Shown piece by piece: positions 1 through 5,149 of a stretch of 5,149 nt of DNA. The translations under genes were made by a program, and so were the position numbers. This stretch comes from Anaerotignum sp. (GTDB lineage Bacteria > Bacillota > Clostridia > Lachnospirales > Anaerotignaceae), in NCBI GenBank assembly GCA_017442465.1, contig JAFRZQ010000289.1:1-5149 (forward strand). The letters run 5' to 3'. Under the pieces are notes generated by a model. The model saw only the letters and a program-made list of their open reading frames with translations. It searched no databases and was not told the origin of the DNA. Position 1 is the stretch's first letter. Each line of letters opens with the position of its first letter.

Positions 1-992
1 ATGTTCACGATATTCTTATGGGAAATGGCAATACGGGGTTTGCCGTTGTAGGGTACTTCACATCTGGGGAAGTTTACGGAATTTTTGATATTGCCGTAGG
101 TCAGATAATCTCTGATCTCCTGAGCAGCCATGATGGCGCAGTTTTCTTCAGATTCAGGAGTGGATGCGCCGATATGGGGTGTCGCAATGATGTTCCAGGG
201 ATCGCCCATCAGATCATCAGAAGGGAAGTCTGTCATATAGCGGGCAATGATGCCGTCAGCAATGGCTTTTTTCAGGGCTTCATTGTCCACCAGACCGCCG
301 CGGGCAAAGTTCAGGAGTCTTGCGCCGGGCTTTGTTACGGAGAAGAGTTTTTCGTTGAAGGTATGTTTTGTCTTATCATTCAGAGGGATGTGCAGGGTGA
401 TATAATCCGCCTTTGCCACAACATCCTCAATGGATTCTTCCAGTTCTACGGAAGGAGACAGGTGCCATGCATTTTCCAGGGACAGGAAGGGGTCATAGCC
501 GATAACATCCATGCCCAGATCCAGAGCGGCATTGGCAACCAGAACGCCGATGGCACCCAGACCGATGACGCCCAGGGTCTTGCCTGCGATCTCGGGGCCC
601 TGGAATTCTTTTTTGCCTGCTTCTACGGCCTTTTCAATATTGGATACATTGCCGTGGATGGTCTGCACCCAGTTTGCACCGGCAATGATGCGTCTGGAGG
701 ACGCAAACAGGCCCAGAAGAACCAGTTCCTTTACGGCATTGGCATTGGCACCGGGGGTATTGAATACAGGCACGCCCATTTCTGTACATTTATCAATGGG
801 GATATTGTTTGTGCCTGCACCGGCACGGGCCACAGCCAGCAGGTTGTTATTCAGTTCCATATTATGCATATCAAAGCTGCGCAGGATGATGCCGTGGGGA
901 TCTTCTGCGTTGTTATCCACAACGAAATTTTCTTCGGGCAGTCTTGCCAGACCTGTTGCAGCGATATTGTTCAGGGTTTTAATGGTGTACAT
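1..992 (-). CDS. serA: D-3-phosphoglycerate dehydrogenase, C-terminus cut by the window edge
   Basis: This enzyme oxidises 3-phosphoglycerate to 3-phosphohydroxypyruvate with NAD+, the first committed step of serine synthesis in the cytosol. 330 codons are visible on the minus strand, starting at the ATG at 992-990, eight bases after an AGAGGAG ribosome site (1001-1007). Visible motifs are RAGAGTNN (56-63), FNTPGANANAV (about 77-87), the Rossmann loop GLGAIG (144-149), Asp167 in GYDP (the NAD-selecting acid), catalytic Arg231 in NFARGG, and catalytic His273 in PHIGAST. An ACT domain appears to begin near residue 322 (RIAISHKNIVN) and leaves the window. The order is substrate domain, NAD domain, ACT, without room for the extra ASB domain of long SerA proteins; relatives of this type are usually about 385-390 residues. 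The catalytic Glu position (DVFPTEP in E. coli) appears as Asp259 in TDFPSDD. It lies 86 nt behind serC, probably in one operon. Confidence 0.95.
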   Translation of the reverse strand, partial: MYTIKTLNNIAATGLARLPEENFVVDNNAEDPHGIILRSFDMHNMELNNNLLAVARAGAGTNNIPIDKCTEMGVPVFNTPGANANAVKELVLLGLFASSRRIIAGANWVQTIHGNVSNIEKAVEAGKKEFQGPEIAGKTLGVIGLGAIGVLVANAALDLGMDVIGYDPFLSLENAWHLSPSVELEESIEDVVAKADYITLHIPLNDKTKHTFNEKLFSVTKPGARLLNFARGGLVDNEALKKAIADGIIARYMTDFPSDDLMGDPWNIIATPHIGASTPESEENCAIMAAQEIRDYLTYGNIKNSVNFPRCEVPYNGKPRIAISHKNIVN

Positions 993-1047
993 AGTGTGTT
1001 CTCCTCTTTCTCGTCTCATACTCTCTTTTTCTTACTATAATACAGCA

Positions 1048-1077
1048 CGAAAAGGGCCGCTTGTGACGACCCTTTCG
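1048..1077 (-). promoter_or_regulatory. Intercistronic hairpin between serC and serA
   Basis: Read on the minus strand just after the serC stop, CGAAAGGGTCG (1077-1067) pairs with CGGCCCTTTTCG (1059-1048) in an 11-bp stem with one bulged U and a 7-nt loop (TCACAAG). The following bases (TGCTGTATTATAG) are not a T run, so it does not look like a full intrinsic terminator. It more likely sets serC/serA mRNA processing or stability, or allows partial read-through. A TATTAT hexamer at 1042-1037 could be a weak internal -10, but I see no matching -35. Function is inferred. Confidence 0.5.
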
Positions 1078-1078
1078 G

Positions 1079-2164
1079 TTATTTGTTTTCCATTTCGAAT
1101 TTCTGCATGAATTCCACCAGTTTTTCTACGCCTTCCACAGGCATTGCGTTGTACATGCTGGCACGCATGCCGCCGACGGTGCGGTGACCTTTCAGGTTTT
1201 CAAAGCCCTGGGCCTTGGCCTCCTTGATGAATTTATCATTCAGTTCGTCTGTAGGCAGAACGAAAGGTGCATTCATCAGGGAACGGTCTTTTTTCACGAC
1301 AGTGCCGCGGAACAGTTCGGACTGGTCTAAGAAATCATAGAGGATGCCAGCCTTGTGTTCGTTGATCTTCTGGATGGCTTTGATGCCGCCCTGTCTTTTT
1401 ACCCAGTCAAATACCAGACCCATGAAATAGATGCCGTAGGTAGGGGGTGTGTTGTACAGGGAGTTGTTGTCCGCATGGACATCATACTTTAACATCGTAG
1501 GTGTGTGGTCCATGGCGTTGCCCAAAAGGTCTTCTCTGATGATGACTACCGTTACGCCTGCAGGGCCCAGGTTTTTCTGTGCCCCTGCAAAGAGCAGGCC
1601 GAATTTGGATACATCGATCTCTTCGGAAAGGATGGAAGAGGACATATCGCCCACCAGAGGGACATTGCCTGTATCGGGCAATTCTGTCCAGCGTGTGCCG
1701 TAGATGGTGTTATTCAGTGTGATATAGAAATAATCCGCTTCGGGGTCAAATTTTGTTTTATCCAGTTCGGGGATGTGGTCGAAGGTGGAGTCCGCTGAGG
1801 AAGCAACGATGTTGACCTTGCCGTAGCGTTTTGCTTCTTCTGCAGCCTTCTTTGCCCACTGGCCGGTGATGACATAATCCGCCTTGTTGTTCTTGTTCAT
1901 CAGGTTCAGGGGGATCATGGCAAACTGTGTGGAGCCGCCGCCCTGCAGGAACAGGATCTTATAATTATCGGGGATATGCATCAGTTCTTTCAGGTCAGCC
2001 TTTGCTTTTTCCAGAATACCTTCAAACACTTTTGAACGGTGGCTCATCTCCATAACTGACATGCCTGCTGAAGGGTAACAAACCAGCTCACGCTGTGCCT
2101 GTTCCAGAACTTCCAAGGGCAGCATGGAAGGACCTGCAGAGAAATTATATACTCGTTTTTCCAT
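1079..2164 (-). CDS. serC: Phosphoserine aminotransferase
   Basis: This PLP enzyme converts 3-phosphohydroxypyruvate and glutamate to O-phosphoserine and 2-oxoglutarate, the second step of serine synthesis. The protein is complete at 361 residues, matching the roughly 360 usual for SerC. It opens with YNFSAGPSMLP (6-16). Further signatures are SHRSKVFE (41-48), the cofactor phosphate loop GGGSTQ (75-80), the stacking Trp103 in GQWAKK, Asp173 in GDMSSS, the PLP Schiff-base Lys197 in AGAQKNLGPAG, LYNTPPT (236-242), and the C-terminal GHRTVGGMRASMYNAMP (326-342), which contributes substrate-binding His and Arg residues. The start ATG at 2164-2162 follows a near-perfect AAAGGAGG site (2173-2180) by eight bases. 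It is the first gene of the operon, transcribed from the promoter at 2237-2264 through a leader of about 65 nt, with serA behind it. Nothing in the protein is broken or missing. Confidence 0.97.
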   Translation of the reverse strand: MEKRVYNFSAGPSMLPLEVLEQAQRELVCYPSAGMSVMEMSHRSKVFEGILEKAKADLKELMHIPDNYKILFLQGGGSTQFAMIPLNLMNKNNKADYVITGQWAKKAAEEAKRYGKVNIVASSADSTFDHIPELDKTKFDPEADYFYITLNNTIYGTRWTELPDTGNVPLVGDMSSSILSEEIDVSKFGLLFAGAQKNLGPAGVTVVIIREDLLGNAMDHTPTMLKYDVHADNNSLYNTPPTYGIYFMGLVFDWVKRQGGIKAIQKINEHKAGILYDFLDQSELFRGTVVKKDRSLMNAPFVLPTDELNDKFIKEAKAQGFENLKGHRTVGGMRASMYNAMPVEGVEKLVEFMQKFEMENK

Positions 2165-2210
2165 TCGATAAGCCTCCTTTTACATGTATTATTTGAGGAC
2201 AACTGCCCGC

Positions 2211-2232
2211 CTATCAAGGACAGTGTCGATAG
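2211..2232. repeat. Inverted repeat at the predicted serC transcript start
   Basis: On the plus strand, CTATCAA (2211-2217) and TCGATAG (2226-2232) face each other. In the serC transcript they form a 7-bp stem, CUAUCGA with UUGAUAG including one G-U pair, around an 8-nt loop. The loop strand also contains a GACA/TGTC mini-palindrome (2219-2227). The predicted start site is near 2230, so the element spans about +1 to +20. It could be an operator or a 5'-end hairpin that stabilises the mRNA. The structure is read from the sequence; the role is inferred. Confidence 0.45.
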
Positions 2233-2236
2233 AAAG

Positions 2237-2264
2237 ATTATAGCATTTTGAGCGTATTCGTCAA
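2237..2264 (-). promoter_or_regulatory. Sigma-A-type promoter of serC-serA
   Basis: On the minus strand, TTGACG (2264-2259) is followed after 16 bases by a perfect TATAAT (2242-2237), which is preceded by TGC, giving an extended -10 element. The predicted start near 2230 leaves a leader of about 65 nt before the serC ATG. This is close to the housekeeping consensus, suggesting strong basal expression unless repressed through the adjacent inverted repeat. Confidence 0.85.
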
Positions 2265-2370
2265 CACAAAACGGGCTTTTTTTCGTCCCACAGAAAAAAC
2301 TTTGGCGGATGGGGCAAAATTCCCTGTAAAAAAGTAAGAAATGACTGGTAAAATTGACGGACAGATGTTC

Positions 2371-2388
2371 TTCTTGTACGTACGAAAA
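2371..2388. repeat. Imperfect 18-bp palindrome centred on GTACGTAC
   Basis: The core GTACGTAC (2376-2383) is a perfect 8-bp palindrome, and symmetry extends outward so that 7 of 9 positions in each half match. It lies about 70 bases upstream of the predicted cyclase start site and over 100 bases upstream of the serC promoter. That position would suit an activator or regulator site for either gene. I do not recognise it as a known operator, and short palindromes occur by chance. Confidence 0.3.
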
Positions 2389-2434
2389 TACAATCGGATG
2401 CAATATATTCGGGGTTTCAAGGGTGTTTTGTTCG

Positions 2435-2443
2435 TGGTAGAAT
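2435..2443 (+). promoter_or_regulatory. Probable extended -10 promoter of the cyclase gene
   Basis: TGGTAGAAT matches the TGnTATAAT extended -10 pattern with one mismatch in the hexamer. The -35 region (about 2415-2420, TTTCAA) is poor, as is common for extended -10 promoters. The predicted start near 2450 gives a leader of about 30 nt ending in the AAGGAG ribosome site at 2466-2471. No better rightward promoter is visible in the gap. Confidence 0.5.
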
Positions 2444-2481
2444 AGACAAAAGGAACTGACCTCGGAAGGAGTGCATAAAAA

Positions 2482-3129
2482 ATGAAGATCATTGACCTGA
2501 CGCAGACGATTTGTGAAACGATGCCTGTTTATCCCGGCACAGAACAGCCAAAACTGACCGTTGCCAATACCCATGAGAAGGACGGGTTCCGGGAGACGCT
2601 GATTTCCTTCTATTCTCATACAGGTACCCATATGGATGCGCCTTTCCACATCTTTGCTGACAGAACGCGCCTGAATGAGCTGCCTGCGGAACAGTTCGTC
2701 GGGAAAGCCCTTGTCATTGACTGCAGGAATGTGGGAGCAGGCGGAGAGATCGGCATGGAATATGTGGAAAAGGTGCGTGAACTGGCGGACAAGGCAGAGT
2801 TTCTCCTGTTCAACACCGGCTGGGATGCAAACTGGGGCAAAGAGGAGTATTTCGGCGAATATCCCGTGGTTTCCAAGGAGGTCTGCCAGTATGTATTGGA
2901 TAGTCAGAAAAAGGGCGTTGGCTTTGACACCATCGGTATTGACCCGATCTCCGGTGGCAACCTGACCCTTCACAGGATGCTCCTGTCTCAGAGGGATATC
3001 GTCATCATCGAAAACCTGACGAATCTGGATAAAATCGGCGGTGGTCTGTTTACTTTTGCAGCATTGCCCCTGAAGTATAAGGATGCGGACGGTTCGCCTA
3101 TCCGTGCCGTTGCCATCATAGAAGAATAA
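2482..3129 (+). CDS. Cyclase-family metal-dependent hydrolase (kynurenine-formamidase-like)
   Basis: This 215-residue protein belongs to the cyclase superfamily (Pfam Cyclase, PF04199), which includes bacterial kynurenine formamidase KynB and isatin hydrolase. The hallmark HTGTHMDAPFH is at residues 46-56. By analogy with KynB, His46, His50, Asp52 and His56 should bind the metals, together with His164 (LTLHRML) and Glu177 (IIENLTNL). GFDTIGIDPIS (147-157) and the opening IDLTQTICETMPVYPG are also typical. Length is normal for the family (about 205-220). The ATG at 2482 follows AAGGAG (2466-2471) by ten bases. The substrate cannot be read from the sequence: no other tryptophan-degradation gene is present, so calling it KynB would be over-annotation. 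No signal peptide is seen, so it should be cytosolic. The amidase gene follows after 54 nt on the same strand, with no visible terminator. Confidence 0.92.
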   Translation: MKIIDLTQTICETMPVYPGTEQPKLTVANTHEKDGFRETLISFYSHTGTHMDAPFHIFADRTRLNELPAEQFVGKALVIDCRNVGAGGEIGMEYVEKVRELADKAEFLLFNTGWDANWGKEEYFGEYPVVSKEVCQYVLDSQKKGVGFDTIGIDPISGGNLTLHRMLLSQRDIVIIENLTNLDKIGGGLFTFAALPLKYKDADGSPIRAVAIIEE

Positions 3130-3168
3130 AAGAACTACACACCGCATTCTGTTCATATCCTAATGAAA

Positions 3169-3175
3169 AAAGGAG
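3169..3175 (+). promoter_or_regulatory. Ribosome binding site that sets the amidase start at 3184
   Basis: AAAGGAG ends eight bases before the ATG at 3184. It lies inside the reading frame that would start at the upstream ATG at 3163, and that ATG has no purine-rich site before it (GTTCATATCCTA). Translation therefore most likely begins at 3184, seven codons inside the longest frame. Confidence 0.8.
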
Positions 3176-3183
3176 AAAACGGG

Positions 3184-3876
3184 ATGCGGATTTTTATTGA
3201 GAAAAAATGGGGCGGCGTATGCATTTGTCTTTGCATGATCCTGGGGTGCCTGTGCTATACGGCGTTGGGAAGAGGGACGGAGAATGTCATGTTTTCCGCC
3301 TTGGATGCGACCATTGTGCTGGATGCGGGCCATGGGGGCTGGGATCCCGGCAAAACAGGAACGGAGGGGAAAAATGAAAAGGATTTGAATCTGGCAGTGG
3401 CGGAAAAACTGGCGGAATATCTGGAGATCGGCGGAGCAGAGGTGATATTGACGCGAACCTCTGATGAAGCCCTTGGGGAGGGCAAACGGACGGATATGGC
3501 GGAGCGGAAGCGTATCGCCAATGAAAGCGGCGCAGATATCCTCATCAGCATCCATCAGAATGCCTTCCCTTCTGCGAAGGTAAAAGGGGCCCAGGTTTTT
3601 TATCACAACAGCAGCGGGAACGGAAAACTGCTGGCGGAATCCGTGCAGGAAAGCCTGCGAAGCCGTGTAGACGGCAGCAACCACAGGCAGGCGAAGGAGA
3701 ATGACAGTTATTACATACTACGGACAACGGAGATCCCGGCGGTCATCGTGGAGTGCGGCTTCCTTTCCAATCATGAGGAGGAAAAACTGCTGAATGACGA
3801 GGGATATCAGGAAAAACTGGCATGGGCGATCTACTGCGGGATTCTTGACTATTTTAAGAATTTGGATAAGATATAA
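3184..3876 (+). CDS. cwlD: N-acetylmuramoyl-L-alanine amidase, CwlD type (spore cortex)
   Basis: This Amidase_3-family zinc amidase cuts the bond between N-acetylmuramic acid and L-alanine. CwlD acts with the deacetylase PdaA to make muramic-delta-lactam in spore cortex, the mark recognised by germination lytic enzymes. Numbered from the 3184 start (230 residues), visible motifs are DAGHGG with zinc ligand His50, Glu65 in the NEKDLNL segment, His124 in SIHQNA, and catalytic Glu190 in VIVECGFLSN. The catalytic domain starts near residue 44 and fills the rest; there is no separate wall-binding domain, and the size matches B. subtilis CwlD (about 237). The N-terminus has a basic residue pair and a hydrophobic segment (about 9-29) holding five cysteines, which should be a signal or membrane anchor. 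CwlD rather than a vegetative amidase is inferred from size and single-domain layout. No convincing sporulation-sigma promoter was found. Confidence 0.8.
   Translation: MRIFIEKKWGGVCICLCMILGCLCYTALGRGTENVMFSALDATIVLDAGHGGWDPGKTGTEGKNEKDLNLAVAEKLAEYLEIGGAEVILTRTSDEALGEGKRTDMAERKRIANESGADILISIHQNAFPSAKVKGAQVFYHNSSGNGKLLAESVQESLRSRVDGSNHRQAKENDSYYILRTTEIPAVIVECGFLSNHEEEKLLNDEGYQEKLAWAIYCGILDYFKNLDKI
3845..3872 (+). promoter_or_regulatory. Weak candidate promoter for the helicase gene
   Basis: TTGACT (3845-3850, one mismatch to the -35 consensus) is followed after 16 bases by TAAGAT (3867-3872, two mismatches to the -10). It lies within the last codons of the amidase gene and would give the helicase its own transcript, which would make sense if the amidase is sporulation-specific. 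It is a moderate match in AT-rich DNA and may be chance. Confidence 0.25.
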
Positions 3877-3921
3877 ATTAGAGAAGTGTTGCATTTGATC
3901 CGAATTAGAAAGGAAAAATAC

Positions 3922-5149
3922 ATGGAAAATAAATTTGGAAAACTGGGGCTCAGACCTGCGCTGGTGGGTGCACTGGCAAAGCAGGATATCGAAAACCCCA
4001 CAGAAATACAGGAAAAGATGATCCCCGCTATTCTGGAAGGCAGGGATGTTATTGGCCGTTCCGAAACAGGCTCCGGCAAGACACTGGCATATCTCCTGCC
4101 CATCTTTGAAAAGATCGATATGGATGTAAAAGGCACCCAGGCCATCATCCTGACACCTACCCATGAACTGGCGGCACAGGTATTCCATCAGGCAGAACTG
4201 CTGCAGGAAAACAGCGGCATGGAAGTAGGCTGTGCCCTGCTCATTGGTGCGGCAGGCATCGGCAGGCAGATGGAAAAACTGAAATCCAAACCCCGAATCG
4301 TTGTGGGTTCCGTTGGGCGTATCCTTGACCTGATCAGAAAGAAAAAGATCCAGGCGCATCTGGTAAAAACTATTGTTCTGGATGAAGGTGACAGACTGAT
4401 GGATGATGGCAATGTGGAAGATGTAGAGGCTGTCATCAAGACGACTTTACGAGACAGACAGATCGTTTTGCTTTCTGCTTCCGTCAGCGGCGAGGCTAAG
4501 GAAAAAGCAGTAAAAATGATGAAGGAAGACTGCATCGATCTGGAGGCGAAAAGCGGCGGTGTGGTGCCTAAGGGCATCAAACATTACTATATCCTTTCTG
4601 CCCACAGAGAAAAATTCCTGAACCTGCGTAAAATCATCGCCGGCGAAAAACCTGCAAAGGCAATGGTATTCCTGAATAACCCCGAAAATATCGAAGTGAC
4701 GGTAGAAAAACTCTGTCACCACGGCATCAAGGCCGATGGTATTTACGGTCAGGCAAGCAAGATGGACAGAAAGAATGCCATGGACGGTTTCCGTGAAGGC
4801 CGCATCAATGTACTGGTGGCTTCCGACATCGGTTCCCGCGGTCTGGATATCGAAGGCGTGACCCATGTCATCAACTTAGACGTTCCTGAAGAACCTACCC
4901 ACTATCTGCACCGTGCAGGCCGCTGCGGCAGAAAAGGTCTGGAAGGCACAGCCATCACCATCGTGACCCCTTATGAACGCAAATGGGTCCATAAATATGA
5001 AAAAGCATGGGGCCTGAAATTTGAGCAGAAGGAAATGTCCTTTGGCAAACTGGTGGACAGCCAGAAAACAAAGAAGGATATCGCGAAACCCATGAAGAAA
5101 AAAGATAAACTGATTATTGAGGACAGATGGGTGGAAGGCGACGGCTGGG
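3922..5149 (+). CDS. Divergent DEAD-box RNA helicase (YfmL-like), C-terminus cut by the window edge
   Basis: This is an ATP-dependent RNA helicase of superfamily 2, with 409 codons visible and no stop. The ATG at 3922 follows AAAGGA (3909-3914) by seven bases. Motifs in order: Q motif with Gln30 (PTEIQ), motif I SETGSGKT (47-54), Ia PTHELAAQ (79-86), Ib SVGR (130-133), II DEGD (154-157), III SAS (185-187), IV MVFLNN (near 250), V ASDIGSRGLDI (300-310), VI HRAGRCGRKG (330-339). ATP-binding and hydrolysis residues (Lys53, Asp154, Glu155, Arg334, Arg337) are kept, but several motifs depart from consensus. Segments such as KTIVLDEGD and IKTTLRDRQ resemble my recollection of B. subtilis YfmL, a helicase linked to large ribosomal subunit assembly and growth in the cold; that assignment needs an alignment. 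After the helicase core, a lysine-rich tail (from about 370) continues past the edge. The preceding gene ends 45 nt upstream. Confidence 0.9.
   Translation, partial: MENKFGKLGLRPALVGALAKQDIENPTEIQEKMIPAILEGRDVIGRSETGSGKTLAYLLPIFEKIDMDVKGTQAIILTPTHELAAQVFHQAELLQENSGMEVGCALLIGAAGIGRQMEKLKSKPRIVVGSVGRILDLIRKKKIQAHLVKTIVLDEGDRLMDDGNVEDVEAVIKTTLRDRQIVLLSASVSGEAKEKAVKMMKEDCIDLEAKSGGVVPKGIKHYYILSAHREKFLNLRKIIAGEKPAKAMVFLNNPENIEVTVEKLCHHGIKADGIYGQASKMDRKNAMDGFREGRINVLVASDIGSRGLDIEGVTHVINLDVPEEPTHYLHRAGRCGRKGLEGTAITIVTPYERKWVHKYEKAWGLKFEQKEMSFGKLVDSQKTKKDIAKPMKKKDKLIIEDRWVEGDGW

Larger units (their letters stand above)
2165..2481. other. Divergent intergenic region between serC and the cyclase gene
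   Basis: This 317-nt stretch separates the two start codons that face away from each other. It holds the leftward serC promoter and leader, an inverted repeat at the predicted serC transcript start (2211-2232), an AT-rich middle part (about 2270-2370) in which I recognise nothing, an imperfect palindrome centred on GTACGTAC (2371-2388), and a rightward extended -10 promoter (2435-2443). No RNA gene and no convincing small gene is visible. The leader of about 65 nt is too short for a T-box or most riboswitches. Confidence 0.8.

Noticed and set aside
18..1040. A 340-codon open frame on the plus strand opposite serA
   Set aside because: The minus strand encodes SerA with all family motifs, and the plus frame shows no recognisable domain or ribosome site. 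It is an antisense shadow created by serA codon bias.
2165..2230. Possible riboswitch or T-box in the serC leader
   Set aside because: The leader is only about 65 nt, with no T-box consensus, no terminator/antiterminator pair and no recognisable aptamer core.
2354..2394. TTGACG (2354-2359) and TACAAT (2389-2394) as a rightward promoter pair
   Set aside because: The spacer is 29 bases, far beyond the 16-18 needed, and neither hexamer has a suitable partner at the right distance.
2341..2445. A 34-codon open frame on the plus strand in the divergent gap (begins MTGKIDGQMF)
   Set aside because: There is no ribosome site before its ATG, and the predicted -10 of the cyclase promoter lies within its last codons, so it would need a separate upstream promoter. 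Chance is the simpler explanation.
2044..3156. A 370-codon open frame on the minus strand running through the cyclase gene, the divergent gap and the start of serC
   Set aside because: It crosses two real genes and their promoters, has no family similarity that I can see, and overlaps serC in another frame.
3154..3161. CATATCCT upstream of the amidase, resembling a sigma-E -10 element
   Set aside because: No matching -35 is found at the required spacing, and a start site about seven bases downstream would fall on the ribosome binding site.
3160..4866. Several open frames of 60-213 codons on the minus strand opposite the amidase and helicase genes
   Set aside because: Each lies opposite a gene with clear family motifs, lacks a credible ribosome site and shows no domain of its own.

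Overview
The window suggests an endospore-forming member of the Clostridia, most likely a Lachnospiraceae-type gut anaerobe. The reasons are a moderate GC content (estimated by eye), strong AGGAGG-type ribosome binding sites, the short ACT-type SerA with its RAGAGTNN and FNTPGANANAV signatures, and a CwlD-type cortex amidase. The family placement is inference; the lineage cannot be fixed without a search. There are five protein-coding genes, two of them cut by the window edges. I see no RNA genes, CRISPR arrays, insertion sequences or phage genes.

Left arm, minus strand (2264 down to 1): a serine biosynthesis operon. A near-consensus sigma-A promoter (-35 at 2259-2264, extended -10 at 2237-2242) drives serC (phosphoserine aminotransferase, 1079-2164). 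An 86-nt gap with a hairpin follows, then serA (3-phosphoglycerate dehydrogenase, 1-992), whose C-terminal ACT domain runs off the left edge. Together they convert 3-phosphoglycerate to phosphoserine. The phosphatase that would finish the pathway is not in the window.

Centre (2165-2481): a 317-nt divergent intergenic region. It holds the serC promoter, an inverted repeat at the predicted serC transcript start, an imperfect palindrome around GTACGTAC, and a probable extended -10 promoter facing right.

Right arm, plus strand (2482-5149): a metal-dependent cyclase-family hydrolase (kynurenine-formamidase-like fold, substrate unknown), then a CwlD-type N-acetylmuramoyl-L-alanine amidase, then a divergent YfmL-like DEAD-box RNA helicase cut by the right edge. 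The gaps are about 54 and 45 nt with no visible terminator, so co-transcription is possible, though the three functions have no obvious link.

Most of this is conserved housekeeping DNA. I found no convincing new system. The points most worth a second look are the unusual helicase motifs (DEGD in place of DEAD, with changes in most other motifs), the serC leader inverted repeat, the Glu-to-Asp change at the SerA catalytic acid position, and the cysteine-rich, lipobox-like N-terminus of the amidase.
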